Part shown: piece after piece, positions 1 through 8,571 of the stretch
How the letters are laid out: every line of letters starts with the position of its first letter
Numbering within the stretch: position 1 is the stretch's first letter
From: an uncultured Saprospiraceae bacterium
GTDB lineage: Bacteria > Bacteroidota > Bacteroidia > Chitinophagales > Saprospiraceae
Length of the DNA stretch: 33,356 nucleotides
Direction of reading: 5' to 3'
NCBI GenBank assembly: GCA_937921775.1
Contig: CAKZUK010000143.1
Coordinates: forward strand, 1-33,356
Program-made: the position numbers and the translations under genes
The notes under the pieces: generated by a model
What the model was told of the DNA's origin: nothing
Seen by the model: only the letters and a program-made list of their open reading frames with translations
Databases searched by the model: none

Positions 1-61
1 CTTGACTGTACATGCCGATGCTGCAAATTAGCAAACAAAATAGGAGGGTGACTTTTTTCAT
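1..61 (-). CDS. Secreted protein, N-terminal fragment
   Basis: An ATG on the minus strand at 61-59 opens a frame of 20 codons that leaves the window at base 1. The visible peptide starts MKKVTLLFCLLICS and ends in YSQ: two lysines, a hydrophobic core and a small-residue stretch, which is a typical Sec signal peptide with cleavage near the S-Q. Bacteroidota secreted proteins very often end the signal peptide with a Gln like this. Only the signal peptide is inside the window, so the function cannot be named. It would be read leftward, in the same direction as the hypothetical gene ending at 320. Confidence 0.6.
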   Translation of the reverse strand, partial: MKKVTLLFCLLICSIGMYSQ

Positions 62-130
62 AATTTGAAGTTTTAGATTAGAGATTATGCATAGAGATTT
101 TGTATAGGAACCAAATAGGGCTTTTGAGAA

Positions 131-205
131 AAACCGAGGAACGCCCGGAATCTAATAGCCTTAGCTATTAAGATGAGGACGAGACGACAGCTTTTTTTTA
201 AAAGA
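131..205. other. Structured intergenic segment with perfect hairpin
   Basis: The gap 62-319 has no plausible gene. Within it, TAATAGC (153-159) and GCTATTA (164-170) form a perfect 7-bp hairpin with loop CTTA. The flanks are GC-richer than the rest of the gap (CCGAGGAACGCCCGG at 134-148; GAGGACGAGACGACAGC at 175-191) and are followed by a T8 run at 192-199. It lies upstream of the minus-strand gene that starts at 61. It could be a dispersed intergenic element or a small structured RNA; no known family is recognised. Confidence 0.35.
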
Positions 206-319
206 ACATTTGGGCTCCATACTAATTCTCTGTTCATAAACTCTATTAGTTATAAATTTTGTTGATAAAACTATACACGTATTTGATGTCTTAGTAGTTG
301 CCTGTAGGGTCAAATGATA

Positions 320-1240
320 TTAGCGATAAACACTCAAATTTCCTTTTTTAAAATTTCGAAATCCACAAGCTATAAAGCCCAGCTTATTATCGTCATGAAA
401 AAATGCGCCGCCTCCCCAAAGAAAGGAAGGACCTTTTCTTTTTCTAATCTTCTTGGAAGTTACTTTTACTAACTTAGCTTCATTGCTAAAGTTTAATGAG
501 AATAGATCAACAATGTCTTGTCTCATCCACCAACTATTAAATCCAATCAGGAACAAATTTCCTGTGGATGCATCTGTTAGCAAATTGATGTTTTGATAGC
601 TGCGCCACTTTTTGTCCAACCACTGACTTCGATCCGATGCTTTTGGCTCAAGTGAGGTCGTTAATTCAAATGAAAGTTGTTCTTTCCCTTTTGGGAAAGG
701 GCATTTATAAAAGTCAAGATGACGGGTATTCCAATCGCCCACAACCACAAGTAAGTCATTTTTATGTTTGGTAATGCCGACACAGCCAGCAGTATTTCGT
801 CGACGTTTTCCTTTTCGTTCAATGCTAGCGATTGGAGTAGGAGTGAAATGTTTCGGGTTACCGATGTTATAAAGCTTAACCACGGAGTAATTTTTTCTAA
901 AATTATCTTCCAAACCTACTGCCAAAAAATTATTGTAAATCTGAAAACCACCGGCATGCCTTAGATCACCCTCACTAAGCTGATGCAATGCGATTACTTT
1001 GTTTTCCTTTTCAGAAAACTCGATGATTTGAAGATACGCGAAATGATGCGTGCTACCCGTAACAAAAGCATAGTTTTGACCTTGGTAAGTATACAATTGA
1101 ATGCCTTGTAAATGTCCACCACCAAGTTTAAGTTGATCTAGTCCTTTGTAGATGATGGTCTCTGGTTCAACAGATATCTTGTTGAACAAGTCGATCGGAT
1201 CGGAGCTTGTGTTGTAATTAATCAGGTTTAACTGATGCAT
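320..1240 (-). CDS. Hypothetical protein, possible beta-propeller
   Basis: A 306-residue protein with no signal peptide or membrane segment, so probably cytoplasmic. It alternates short hydrophobic beta-like strands (for example LGGGHLQGIQLYTY, YAFVTGSTHHFAYLQIIEF, NDLLVVVGDWNTRHLDFY) with polar turns, the rhythm of a WD/phytase-like propeller, but no blade motif is clear. There is a basic stretch KGKRRRN near residue 143 and a second near residues 267-271. The start at 1240 is the first ATG after an in-frame TGA about ten codons upstream. I do not recognise the family and the propeller reading is only inference. The gene is followed by about 260 bp before the next minus-strand gene, so it is probably monocistronic. 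Confidence 0.6.
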   Translation of the reverse strand: MHQLNLINYNTSSDPIDLFNKISVEPETIIYKGLDQLKLGGGHLQGIQLYTYQGQNYAFVTGSTHHFAYLQIIEFSEKENKVIALHQLSEGDLRHAGGFQIYNNFLAVGLEDNFRKNYSVVKLYNIGNPKHFTPTPIASIERKGKRRRNTAGCVGITKHKNDLLVVVGDWNTRHLDFYKCPFPKGKEQLSFELTTSLEPKASDRSQWLDKKWRSYQNINLLTDASTGNLFLIGFNSWWMRQDIVDLFSLNFSNEAKLVKVTSKKIRKRKGPSFLWGGGAFFHDDNKLGFIACGFRNFKKGNLSVYR

Positions 1241-1631
1241 GGATGCCTTGCTTCTTTTTTGTTGTCTTCATTGAGGCTAGAAATAAATCTACGCCTGCTG
1301 GTTATTTTTTTAAATGCTGTTCTAACCAGAACGGAGTTTCTAATATGAAATTCTGCCTTAATATTAATTTACTGAAGCGACAAGTTAAGAATAAAGGTGT
1401 ATTCAATGTTTTTTTAACGGTAGATTAACTCAGTTTTTTATATTAACATTTTGATAAATAGGTGAAAAACAGTTCTTTACACGCAAATAAATTAGGAGAT
1501 ATTTATGGGTTCTAAGATTATTTACTATCTTTAGAAAGAAGAAGAGGCAGTAGAAGTGCTACAAACAGGTTGAAAATTTAAGCTAATCATGATATAGTTT
1601 TATTTATTGTTCACCATAAAAACCTTAAACG
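1241..1631. other. Gap without recognised gene
   Basis: This stretch separates the minus-strand hypothetical gene from the plus-strand microprotein gene. It is very AT-rich after 1300. A plus-strand reading frame at 1243-1428 has the composition of translated noncoding DNA and was not accepted. It presumably holds the promoter of the microprotein gene; a TATCTTTA octamer near 1528-1535 is one base off the TAnnTTTG consensus, but no matching -33 element is clear. Confidence 0.4.
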
Positions 1632-1727
1632 ATGACGACCTTTTTAACCGTAGTAGCCATTTTTACAGTGCTATTTATTATAGCCGGATACCTTCGTATC
1701 AATGAAATAAACAACAACAAGGTTTAA
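1632..1727 (+). CDS. 31-residue single-pass membrane microprotein
   Basis: ATG at 1632, TAA at 1725, 31 codons. The peptide begins MTTFLTVVAIFTVLFIIAG and ends in a polar tail YLRINEINNNKV. Residues 3-19 are uninterrupted hydrophobic, enough for one transmembrane helix with a short charged C-terminal tail. The reading frame sits in a 680-bp gap between genes and is followed 50 bp later by a strong intrinsic terminator on the same strand, which argues that something is transcribed here. No family is recognised. An alternative is a short non-coding RNA with a chance frame. Confidence 0.45.
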   Translation: MTTFLTVVAIFTVLFIIAGYLRINEINNNKV

Positions 1728-1777
1728 GTGATTTGTTTAACACTTAACTTTATTGACTAAGCATTTTATAAAACGGG

Positions 1778-1816
1778 GATAAGCTTTTGGATAAGTCCAA
1801 AAGCTTATTTTTGTTT
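1778..1816 (+). terminator. Intrinsic terminator
   Basis: A perfect 13-bp stem (1779-1791 with 1796-1808, core AAGCTTTTGGA) and a TAAG loop, followed by a T-rich run at 1806-1816. It lies downstream of the microprotein frame and could also act in the other direction for the minus-strand methyltransferase, since the left side is A-rich. Confidence 0.8.
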
Positions 1817-1927
1817 AAAACAAAATAAGAGAGGAAGTAAGGTTTGAAGGTTCTAGATCGTGGGTTCTCCGTGTTGAGTACTCCTTCAGATTATTACTTC
1901 TTAAGCTCTTAGTTCCTTGAAAAAAAA

Positions 1928-2698
1928 TCAAATCTTTTTCTGCACTACCGCTGCAATACAATTCCAATGCACAGCATTCCCTCTCAAATCCAATGGTTCT
2001 CGAACGTCCATTCTTTCTTCCCATTCTAAAATCTCAAATTCTAATTCCAATAAGAGTTGATAAATTTTTATTGGTGGATGATACAAGTCCCAAAGTTTGC
2101 TTTTCTGAAAATTAAGCGGTGTTACAAAAATCATTTTTGCAGATGGAGCAAGTACACGATGCATTTCTTGTAGTGCCTTTCTAGGATCGTCAAGTCGGTC
2201 GAGGAGAAAACTGTGAGTTAGCAAATCCTGTGAATGATCTGCAAAAGGGAGTTCGGAAGCTTTTGCTAAACCGAATTCTAGGTTATCAATAGCTGGGGTA
2301 TTTAGTTCCAAAATATTAGGATAGCCTTGTTTCGTAAAATCGAGATAAGTTGTGTTGCCCAATACCCAATGTTCCTTAGCGCGTTTGAGCATTTGATAAC
2401 TGTAGTCTAATCCCCAGCAAGTAGCTTTAGGGTAAGACTTCGCTAGTGTAGCGATCCAACGGCCCGTGCTGCAACCGATTTCCAAAATAGTAGGATCATC
2501 CGTCGTTGGTAAATGAGCTTGCGCAAAATCAAGCATGTTTTGCATAGGGTAGTGGCCCCAAATTTCGTCGGCGAGGTGCAGTGCTGTTTGACGCATAACC
2601 ATTGTGTCGAAGCGCTCGTAAGGATCCTTCTGAAATTGTGCTTCCGTTTTATTGTGGAAGAGCGGAATAGCTTTGCGGAAATTAATAGGAGATTTCAT
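1928..2698 (-). CDS. Class I SAM-dependent methyltransferase
   Basis: A 256-residue protein (278 if read from an upstream ATG at 2764). The glycine-rich SAM-binding motif I reads ILEIGCSTGRW, followed by the acidic end of strand 2 in WGLDYSYQML, and a later strand/loop LPFADHSQDLLTHSFLLDRLDDPRKALQEMHRVLAPSAKMIFVTP that matches motifs post-I to III of the UbiE/Methyltransf_11 group. The substrate cannot be told from the sequence. I prefer the start at 2698 (MKSPINF) because codon composition becomes gene-like only from there; the 22 extra residues are Cys/Phe-rich and look untranslated. The gene is alone on its strand, with the next plus-strand gene starting at 2935. Confidence 0.8.
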   Translation of the reverse strand: MKSPINFRKAIPLFHNKTEAQFQKDPYERFDTMVMRQTALHLADEIWGHYPMQNMLDFAQAHLPTTDDPTILEIGCSTGRWIATLAKSYPKATCWGLDYSYQMLKRAKEHWVLGNTTYLDFTKQGYPNILELNTPAIDNLEFGLAKASELPFADHSQDLLTHSFLLDRLDDPRKALQEMHRVLAPSAKMIFVTPLNFQKSKLWDLYHPPIKIYQLLLELEFEILEWEERMDVREPLDLRGNAVHWNCIAAVVQKKI

Positions 2699-2934
2699 GA
2701 GGTCAATATCGGATATTTTTTTGAACCCAAGCTGAAAACAACATTCTAAAAACCGAATAATCACAATTTTTGGAATACAAGCCTAGCCATCAAAGCAGAC
2801 CAATGCTTCACCCCTAGCTCCCAAATTCGCTTAGTTTTGATCCATTCTAAAACCTGAACAACAAAACAAAGCTGGTGCAATTAAGCAGTTCTAATTAAGC
2901 AATTTAAAGTATTGTTTAACCAAAACGATCTAGC

Positions 2935-5016
2935 ATGAAGAAAATAATAACACTCAGCTTAACGCTGCTATTGGCATCCGTATGGGCACAAACCAACAAC
3001 AGTACCAGCCTCTCTGGAAAAATTACTGATAACGAAACCGGTGAAGAATTAATCGGAGCTAACCTTACTGTTTATCAAGCTGGAGTGCTGATCAATGGAA
3101 CCAGCACTGACTTTGAAGGGAACTACTCTTTATTTTTGAATCCCGGATCTTACAATATAGAGGTGAGTTATATTGGTTATGAACCTACGAAAACAAATGA
3201 GGTAATTGTAAAAGCAGGACAAGCCAATAAATTAAATATTCAGCTTAGTGCTGGAGGGGGCGGACTAGATTTAACTGAAATCGTAGTGACTAACTGCGGG
3301 CCTTTTAAGAGAAGAAATAATAGAAGTCAAAGGAAGGCGAAAAGAACCAATGAGACTGATAGGTTGCCTACAACGAATGCTAGCGCTTTAGCAGCAGATA
3401 TTCCAAGTGTTTCTGATGGAGCAATAAAAACGACAGAAGAGATTTCAAAACTCCCCACTAAAAATATCGAAAACCTTAGTGCAACTACTGCTGGTCTTAC
3501 ACAGCTAAAAGAAGGAGATGCCATTTCTGTAAGAGGTTCGCGATCAAGTGGGACAGACATTTATGTAAATGGTATTCGAGTAAGTGCCGATGCTGTTTCT
3601 TCAGCAAAAAAGAAAAAAACGAAGTCTCTAAAGTCTATTGCCTCTAAAATTAAAAAACGACCAAGAGCGGGGCAGCTAACGGCTGGAGAATGGAAGGATC
3701 TCGATAACTGGAGTTTTTGGGATGAGTTAATGAAGGACCAACAGTTTGCTACGTATCAAAATTTTTGGGGTTTTTATCCCGAGGATAGATTTGAGCTCAA
3801 GCTATCGGATAAAGCAGGTAGGCCGCTCGTTAATGTAAAAGTTAATTTACTCAATACCGCTAAAGAAGTCGTTTGGTCGACTATGTCAGATAATAAAGGT
3901 TCCGCTTGCCTCTGGGGTAATTTTTATGGAGGAGATGACAAGCAATTTCAATTTCAGGTACTTCACTCAAACGGTGATACAAAAATACCTGCGATTCCAT
4001 ATAGTGATGGTTTGAATAGTGTGGAATTAGAAATGCCCTGTGTTGCGAATAAAATGATTGATGTTGCCTTTGTAGTTGATGTAACTGGATCGATGACTGA
4101 TGAGTTGCGATACTTGAAGTCAGAAATCAGTGATGTGATTGATCGTGCAAAAACGGATGAATTAGACGTAGACTTGAGAACAGCGGCAGTTTATTATGCT
4201 GGGGAAACCCAGACACATGTTCTGAAAAGTTCACCCCTTACGGAAAAAAGTAATAAAACTATCCGTTTTATGAAAACAAGTCGAAGAGCAAATGGTGAAC
4301 AATATGAGGCAGTTGATCAAGGCTTAGGTCTCGCTATTCGGGACTTGGATTGGAATGATGAAGCGATGGCAAGAATTGTATTTATACTGTTGGATGCTGC
4401 TCCGTCAAATCGTAGTGAAGTGAAAGAAAGCCTACACAAAATGATTCAAGAGGCAGCTGGGAAAGGAATAAAGGTCATTCCTGTTGCTGCAAGTGGTACA
4501 GACAAAAGCGCCGAATTTTTACTTAAGTTCATGGCCATGGGAACGAATAGTACGTATACCTTTTTGACCAATCACAGCGGTATCGGTCACAATCATATTG
4601 CTCCTGAAGCAGCTAGCTATAATGTAGAAACGTTGAATGATCTATTGGTGCGTCTCATTATTGAAAATGCAGAATACCATAGTTGCGAAGAAAATAATTC
4701 CCTTATTCCCGAAATGATAAAAACGGAAAAGGAATATACTAAGACCACTCAAAGCGAAACAAACGAAAAACTAACAAAACAAATTCGCCTCTTTCCAAAT
4801 CCTGCTCAGGATCATGTCAATATTGAATTGAAGAAAGCAGCAGATATGCTAATCATCAGCACAATAGAAGGTCAGATTATAGCTCGATATCCGCAGATAG
4901 AAGCAGGCCAAATTCGATTGCAAACCAGTGCTTGGGCAAGCGGCGTTTATCTGGTTCATTTTTGGACGGAAGATGGGTATGGGCTTTTGAAGTTGGTGGT
5001 AGTACAGGGGAGTTAG
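2935..5016 (+). CDS. T9SS surface protein: CarboxypepD_reg, plug-like and VWA domains
   Basis: A 693-residue protein with a Sec signal peptide (residues 1-19, ending VWAQ). Residues about 27-105 are a carboxypeptidase-regulatory-like/CnaB fold (SGKITDNETGEELIGAN, GNYSLFLNPGSYNIEVSYIGY). Residues about 160-217 resemble a TonB-receptor plug (ISKLPTKNIENLSATTAGL, ISVRGSRSSGTDIYVNGIRV), but no barrel follows. Two very basic stretches flank this segment (near 125-137 and 222-241). A second Ig-like region covers about 282-370. A VWA domain with a MIDAS motif DVTGSM (382-387) covers about 370-575. The end (about 620-693, LFPNPAQDHVNIEL...) is a type A T9SS sorting domain, so the product should be exported and attached to or released from the cell surface. 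Function unknown; adhesion or metal-dependent binding through VWA is an inference. Confidence 0.82.
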   Translation: MKKIITLSLTLLLASVWAQTNNSTSLSGKITDNETGEELIGANLTVYQAGVLINGTSTDFEGNYSLFLNPGSYNIEVSYIGYEPTKTNEVIVKAGQANKLNIQLSAGGGGLDLTEIVVTNCGPFKRRNNRSQRKAKRTNETDRLPTTNASALAADIPSVSDGAIKTTEEISKLPTKNIENLSATTAGLTQLKEGDAISVRGSRSSGTDIYVNGIRVSADAVSSAKKKKTKSLKSIASKIKKRPRAGQLTAGEWKDLDNWSFWDELMKDQQFATYQNFWGFYPEDRFELKLSDKAGRPLVNVKVNLLNTAKEVVWSTMSDNKGSACLWGNFYGGDDKQFQFQVLHSNGDTKIPAIPYSDGLNSVELEMPCVANKMIDVAFVVDVTGSMTDELRYLKSEISDVIDRAKTDELDVDLRTAAVYYAGETQTHVLKSSPLTEKSNKTIRFMKTSRRANGEQYEAVDQGLGLAIRDLDWNDEAMARIVFILLDAAPSNRSEVKESLHKMIQEAAGKGIKVIPVAASGTDKSAEFLLKFMAMGTNSTYTFLTNHSGIGHNHIAPEAASYNVETLNDLLVRLIIENAEYHSCEENNSLIPEMIKTEKEYTKTTQSETNEKLTKQIRLFPNPAQDHVNIELKKAADMLIISTIEGQIIARYPQIEAGQIRLQTSAWASGVYLVHFWTEDGYGLLKLVVVQGS

Positions 5017-5032
5017 AAGGTAAATTGAAATC

Positions 5033-5115
5033 AGAATGGCCCGCTGACGTGAATTAAACGTTAGTGGGCCATTCTCTAATTCCTCCGCATTAGCGGGAAT
5101 ATTCACATTCTAATT
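5033..5115. repeat. Dispersed intergenic repeat, copy A, with long hairpin
   Basis: The segment opens with AGAATGGCCC and forms an 18-bp stem (5033-5050 with 5058-5075) that pairs fully if two G-U pairs are allowed. It then carries TAATTCCTCCGC (5077-5088), a small CCGC-ATTA-GCGG hairpin and ATTCTAATT (5107-5115). The same three motifs occur in the same order at 29221-29306. It begins 17 bp after a stop codon and may serve as a terminator or mRNA-stabilising stem for the VWA gene; there is no T-run directly after the long stem. Confidence 0.6.
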
Positions 5116-5136
5116 TACATTCCTATCTAGCAGCCT

Positions 5137-5820
5137 CTAGTCCTCCACTCCTAACAATCGAAAAGCAAAATACTCCAGCATCTCTTCCACCTCCTCAAAG
5201 TTATCGCCATTCACCTTCACGTCAGTAAGGCGAGGTAGGTGTTGTGCAAAGTAAATATGATTGTTAGCCATTTCGAAAAGGTTACTCGCCAGTGTGTGCG
5301 GGTAAGGAAAATCAGGATTGACTTCCGTAATCACATCAGCCACCTTACCACATAGCTTTTTATAATTCAGAAAAAAGCCATCGGTATTTTCTTTGTCCAC
5401 CTCTTTGGTATGATAGGCCTTGGTGCCTTCTGCGATGATAAGGCGGTGTAGGACACTCTCATTCACATAGTCAATTGATGGATTGTCTTTAGATGCATAG
5501 ACTAAGGTTTGTATAATAATCTTTAAACGTCGTTTGGGATCGTCGATATTCATCACACTGATATCAATCAGATAGCTAACCCATTCCCAGTACCAGGATA
5601 CTAGATAAATAAGCAGGAAGTGTTTGTTTTCAAAATAACGATAGACCGAAGCTTCGGTAGATTCCATTGATTTTGCTAGCTTTTTAAAGTTAAACGCTTC
5701 AAAACCGATCTCATCAATCAGGAGAATACTTTCTTTAATTAATTTTTTCCCCAGAGTAGTTTCTTGTGGGTCTCTTAAATATAGCTTCTCGTTTAAACTG
5801 ATTTTTATGCCAATTGCCAT
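5137..5820 (-). CDS. TetR/AcrR family transcriptional regulator
   Basis: A 227-residue protein (237 from an ATG at 5850). The N-terminal helix-turn-helix covers about residues 25-72: ESILLIDEIGFEAFNFKKLAKSMESTEASVYRYFENKHFLL, with the family's usual Y-R-Y-F-x-N-K signature at the end of the recognition helix. The rest is an all-helical ligand/dimer domain with no recognised subfamily. The start at 5820 (MAIGIKISLNEK) gives the usual short arm before the helix-turn-helix; the longer frame adds ten basic residues. It is transcribed away from the SulP transporter gene, and a palindrome in the shared promoter region is a candidate operator. Regulation of the inorganic-carbon genes is an inference from position. 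Confidence 0.88.
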   Translation of the reverse strand: MAIGIKISLNEKLYLRDPQETTLGKKLIKESILLIDEIGFEAFNFKKLAKSMESTEASVYRYFENKHFLLIYLVSWYWEWVSYLIDISVMNIDDPKRRLKIIIQTLVYASKDNPSIDYVNESVLHRLIIAEGTKAYHTKEVDKENTDGFFLNYKKLCGKVADVITEVNPDFPYPHTLASNLFEMANNHIYFAQHLPRLTDVKVNGDNFEEVEEMLEYFAFRLLGVED

Positions 5821-5924
5821 GATATATTTTGCTTTACTTTTTAAGGTCAAAATTTAATTCTGAGTCATTATCTACTTATTTATGATGCAAGTTAAACTTT
5901 TTTTATAAAAGTTTCAATGTTTTA

Positions 5925-5945
5925 AATAATAGTATTGCTATTATT
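5925..5945. promoter_or_regulatory. Candidate TetR operator (palindrome)
   Basis: AATAATAG (5925-5932) and CTATTATT (5938-5945) are perfect inverted half-sites with a 5-bp spacer, in the region between the TetR gene and the divergently read SulP gene. Size and position fit a TetR-family operator. The DNA is AT-rich, so a chance palindrome is possible. Confidence 0.4.
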
Positions 5946-6101
5946 AATTATAGTTTGTATGTTTGTTCTGCGAAGAGGTCGATGTACTCATATTCATCGT
6001 CAAAATATAAATATTCTAAACATAATCAGTGTAGTAGCTTGGCTAAGTTGTAATGACTTGCCCTTTCATTTTAGTGCCTGATTTTAAAAAAACTAAGTTA
6101 C

Positions 6102-7724
6102 ATGTATCCAGAGAAGAACGGTTTATTTAGTAATTTAAAATACGACGCACCTGCCTCCATCATTGTCTTTTTGGTAGCGGTGCCTTTGTGCTTGGGTATT
6201 GCCTTGGCGTCCGGAGCTCCTTTGTTTTCGGGAATTATTGCAGGTATAGTTGGTGGTATCGTAGCTGGTGTATTTAGCGGATCTCAATTGGGAGTAAGTG
6301 GTCCAGCGGCGGGATTGGCAGTTATTGTATTGACAGCTATTCAAGAATTAGGTGCTTTCGAAATTTTCTTATGCGCAGTTGTAATTGGTGGTGTTTTTCA
6401 GATGCTATTGGGTTTTGCCAAAGCAGGAATCATCGGTTATTATTTCCCCTCCTCTGTTATTAAAGGTATGCTTTCGGGAATTGGAATTATCATTTTCTTA
6501 AAGCAAATTCCACATGCATTCGGTTATGATAAAGATTACGAAGGTAGTCTTGCTTTTGCACAACCAGATGGGCACAACACCTTTTCAGAACTCTACTATA
6601 TGTTTGAAGCAATCAGCCCTGGTGCGGTTTTGATTTCTTCTATCTCATTGTTTATTTTGATTTTATGGGAGCAGCCATTTATGAAGAAGATCAAGTTTTT
6701 TCAAATGGTACAAGGTCCTTTAGTTGTAGTAGGCTTAGGTATTATTCTAAATATTATTTTTCAAAATATGGCTGCATTTTCGCTGAGCGCTGAACAGGTA
6801 GTTTCGATCCCTGTACCAGAAAGCATTGCAGGATTTTTTGGACAATTTACCTTTCCTGACTTTTCAAGCATATCAAACCCTGCTGTATGGATAACAGGAA
6901 TTACATTGGCAGTTGTAGCTAGTTTGGAAACCTTATTATGCTTGGAAGCGACAGATAAGATGGATCCATTTAAGCGAGTGACTCCTGCCAATCAAGAATT
7001 AAAAGCACAGGGAATAGCAAACATAGTTTCTGGATTAATCGGTGGCTTGCCAATTACTCAGGTAATAGTAAGAAGTTCTACAAATATCCAATCTGGAGGA
7101 CGTACGAAAATGGCAGCTATCCTTCACGGTTTTATAATGTTGGGTTCTGCGATGATCATTCCTTTTGTTTTGAATTTAATTCCATTAGCGAGTTTAGCAG
7201 CTATTCTTTTCTTAGTAGGATATAAACTAGCAAAGCCATCATTGTTCAAGCAGATGTATGCTTTGGGTCAAATGCACTTTGTGCCTTTTATGGTGACCAT
7301 ACTAGGAATTGTATTCACTGATTTGTTGATGGGAATTGGAATGGGGTTAGTTGTTGCGATTTTTTATGTACTCTATAATAATTACAAGAAGCCATTCTTA
7401 TTTGAGGAGAAAGATGTGAGAGATGGTTCTATTCGATTGTCTTTAGCGGAGGATGTTACATTTATAAATAAAGCAAGTATTCAGCGTACACTGAGTCAAA
7501 TTCCAGATGGCTCTAAAGTAATTATCGACGGATCAAATTCAATCAATATTGACTTCGACGTGATAGAAATTATAGATGAATTTGAAGTTAGTGCCAAGCA
7601 TCGCGACATCGACTTGACGATCATTGAACGAAGACGAAAGGGAGTAACAAATCAAGGCGCAGAAATGGAGAATGCCATGATTAATCACCTTTACCCAATT
7701 GATGGAAAAGGGGTCTCGATTTAA
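6102..7724 (+). CDS. SulP family anion (probably bicarbonate) transporter
   Basis: A 540-residue inner-membrane protein with about ten to twelve hydrophobic segments between residues 15 and 425. SulP hallmarks are visible: the first helix region APASIIVFLVAVPLCLGIALASGAP, SGPAAGLAVIV, and the conserved NQELKAQGIANIVSGLIGGLPITQVIVRSS loop followed by QSGGRTKMAAILHG. The C-terminus (about 445-530) is a short STAS-like domain (VIIDGSNSINIDFDVIEIIDEF). SulP proteins carry sulfate, bicarbonate or other anions by Na+ or H+ coupling. The beta-carbonic anhydrase gene 134 bp downstream makes bicarbonate the likely substrate, as in BicA-type members; this is inference. It is divergent from a TetR gene. 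Confidence 0.88.
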   Translation: MYPEKNGLFSNLKYDAPASIIVFLVAVPLCLGIALASGAPLFSGIIAGIVGGIVAGVFSGSQLGVSGPAAGLAVIVLTAIQELGAFEIFLCAVVIGGVFQMLLGFAKAGIIGYYFPSSVIKGMLSGIGIIIFLKQIPHAFGYDKDYEGSLAFAQPDGHNTFSELYYMFEAISPGAVLISSISLFILILWEQPFMKKIKFFQMVQGPLVVVGLGIILNIIFQNMAAFSLSAEQVVSIPVPESIAGFFGQFTFPDFSSISNPAVWITGITLAVVASLETLLCLEATDKMDPFKRVTPANQELKAQGIANIVSGLIGGLPITQVIVRSSTNIQSGGRTKMAAILHGFIMLGSAMIIPFVLNLIPLASLAAILFLVGYKLAKPSLFKQMYALGQMHFVPFMVTILGIVFTDLLMGIGMGLVVAIFYVLYNNYKKPFLFEEKDVRDGSIRLSLAEDVTFINKASIQRTLSQIPDGSKVIIDGSNSINIDFDVIEIIDEFEVSAKHRDIDLTIIERRRKGVTNQGAEMENAMINHLYPIDGKGVSI

Positions 7725-7736
7725 GTAAGACCCAAT

Positions 7737-7826
7737 ATGGAAGATGGAAGTGGCTAAGTAAACTCAATCGCGGGCTTCGCGATAGAGTAAACTTCTCACC
7801 TCCAACTTCCAAGCTTCATCTTCCAT
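7737..7826. repeat. Nested inverted repeat between SulP and carbonic anhydrase genes
   Basis: Outer arms ATGGAAGATGGAAG (7737-7750) and CTTCATCTTCCAT (7814-7826) pair with one bulged base. An inner hairpin pairs 7762-7772 with 7778-7788 (ACTC-A-ATCGCG against CGCGAT-A-GAGT, one mismatch, loop GGCTT). It may be a partial terminator or an mRNA-processing structure that sets different levels for the two genes, or a dispersed element. Confidence 0.55.
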
Positions 7827-7858
7827 CTTTTAAATTTTTAACAAAAAAATAAAAAACA

Positions 7859-8521
7859 ATGTCAACATTATCATTAGCTAATTCAGTAACTCAAACTTCA
7901 GCTTCGCAAGCATTAGTTGATCCAGCTATTGCAGTTCAAATGTTAGTAGAAGGCAATCAAAGATTTGTAAATAAAGAAACCGTTCAACGTGATCTACATC
8001 AGCAAATAGCAGATACGGCAACAGGTCAATATCCTTTTGCAGCTATAGTAAGTTGTATTGATTCTCGTATCCCTACAGAGGTTATTTTTGACCAAGGCAT
8101 TGGCGATGTTTTTAATGCTAGAGTAGCAGGTAACTTTATAAATAAAGACATATTAGGAAGTTTGGAATTTGCGTGTAAGTTAGCTGGATCCAAAGTAATT
8201 GTAGTAATGGGCCACACTTCTTGTGGAGCAGTAAAGGGTGCTTGTGATCATGCCAAACTAGGTAATCTTACACAGATGTTGGACAAAATAATGCCAGCGG
8301 TAGATGCGATAGAGACAGCGCCGGGGGAAGAAAGAAATTCTTCCAATATCAATTTTGTGAACAAGGTAGCCATGAAAAATGTGGAACTAACAATTGCAAA
8401 TATCAAAACGGAAAGCCCTGTTTTAAATGAAATGTATGAAGGTGGAGAGATTGATATAGTAGGAGCGATGTATGATGTGAAATCGGGTGTTGTAACTTTT
8501 GTGAGCCAAGATGTTGTATAA
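7859..8521 (+). CDS. Beta-class carbonic anhydrase
   Basis: A 220-residue cytoplasmic protein that interconverts CO2 and bicarbonate. The zinc ligands are in place: C66 with D68 and R70 in SCIDSR, and H119 and C122 in GHTSCGAVKGA. Other family blocks are visible: EGNQRFVN near 31-38, FDQGIGDVFNARVAGNF at 77-93, GSLEFACKLAGSKVIVVMGH, and IVGAMYDVKSGVV near the end. The length is normal for the bacterial form without a signal peptide. It follows the SulP transporter in the same direction, and the pair fits an inorganic-carbon supply unit. The N-terminal 20 residues are Ser/Thr-rich and nonconserved. Confidence 0.95.
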   Translation: MSTLSLANSVTQTSASQALVDPAIAVQMLVEGNQRFVNKETVQRDLHQQIADTATGQYPFAAIVSCIDSRIPTEVIFDQGIGDVFNARVAGNFINKDILGSLEFACKLAGSKVIVVMGHTSCGAVKGACDHAKLGNLTQMLDKIMPAVDAIETAPGEERNSSNINFVNKVAMKNVELTIANIKTESPVLNEMYEGGEIDIVGAMYDVKSGVVTFVSQDVV

Positions 8522-8571
8522 CTTAATCTTGTCCAAACACTTACTTACTTGATTTGTGAAAAATATTTAAA

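Noticed and set aside
1243..1428. A 61-residue plus-strand frame
   Set aside because: Phe/Cys/Asn-rich composition of translated AT-rich noncoding DNA, with no homologous pattern or promoter.
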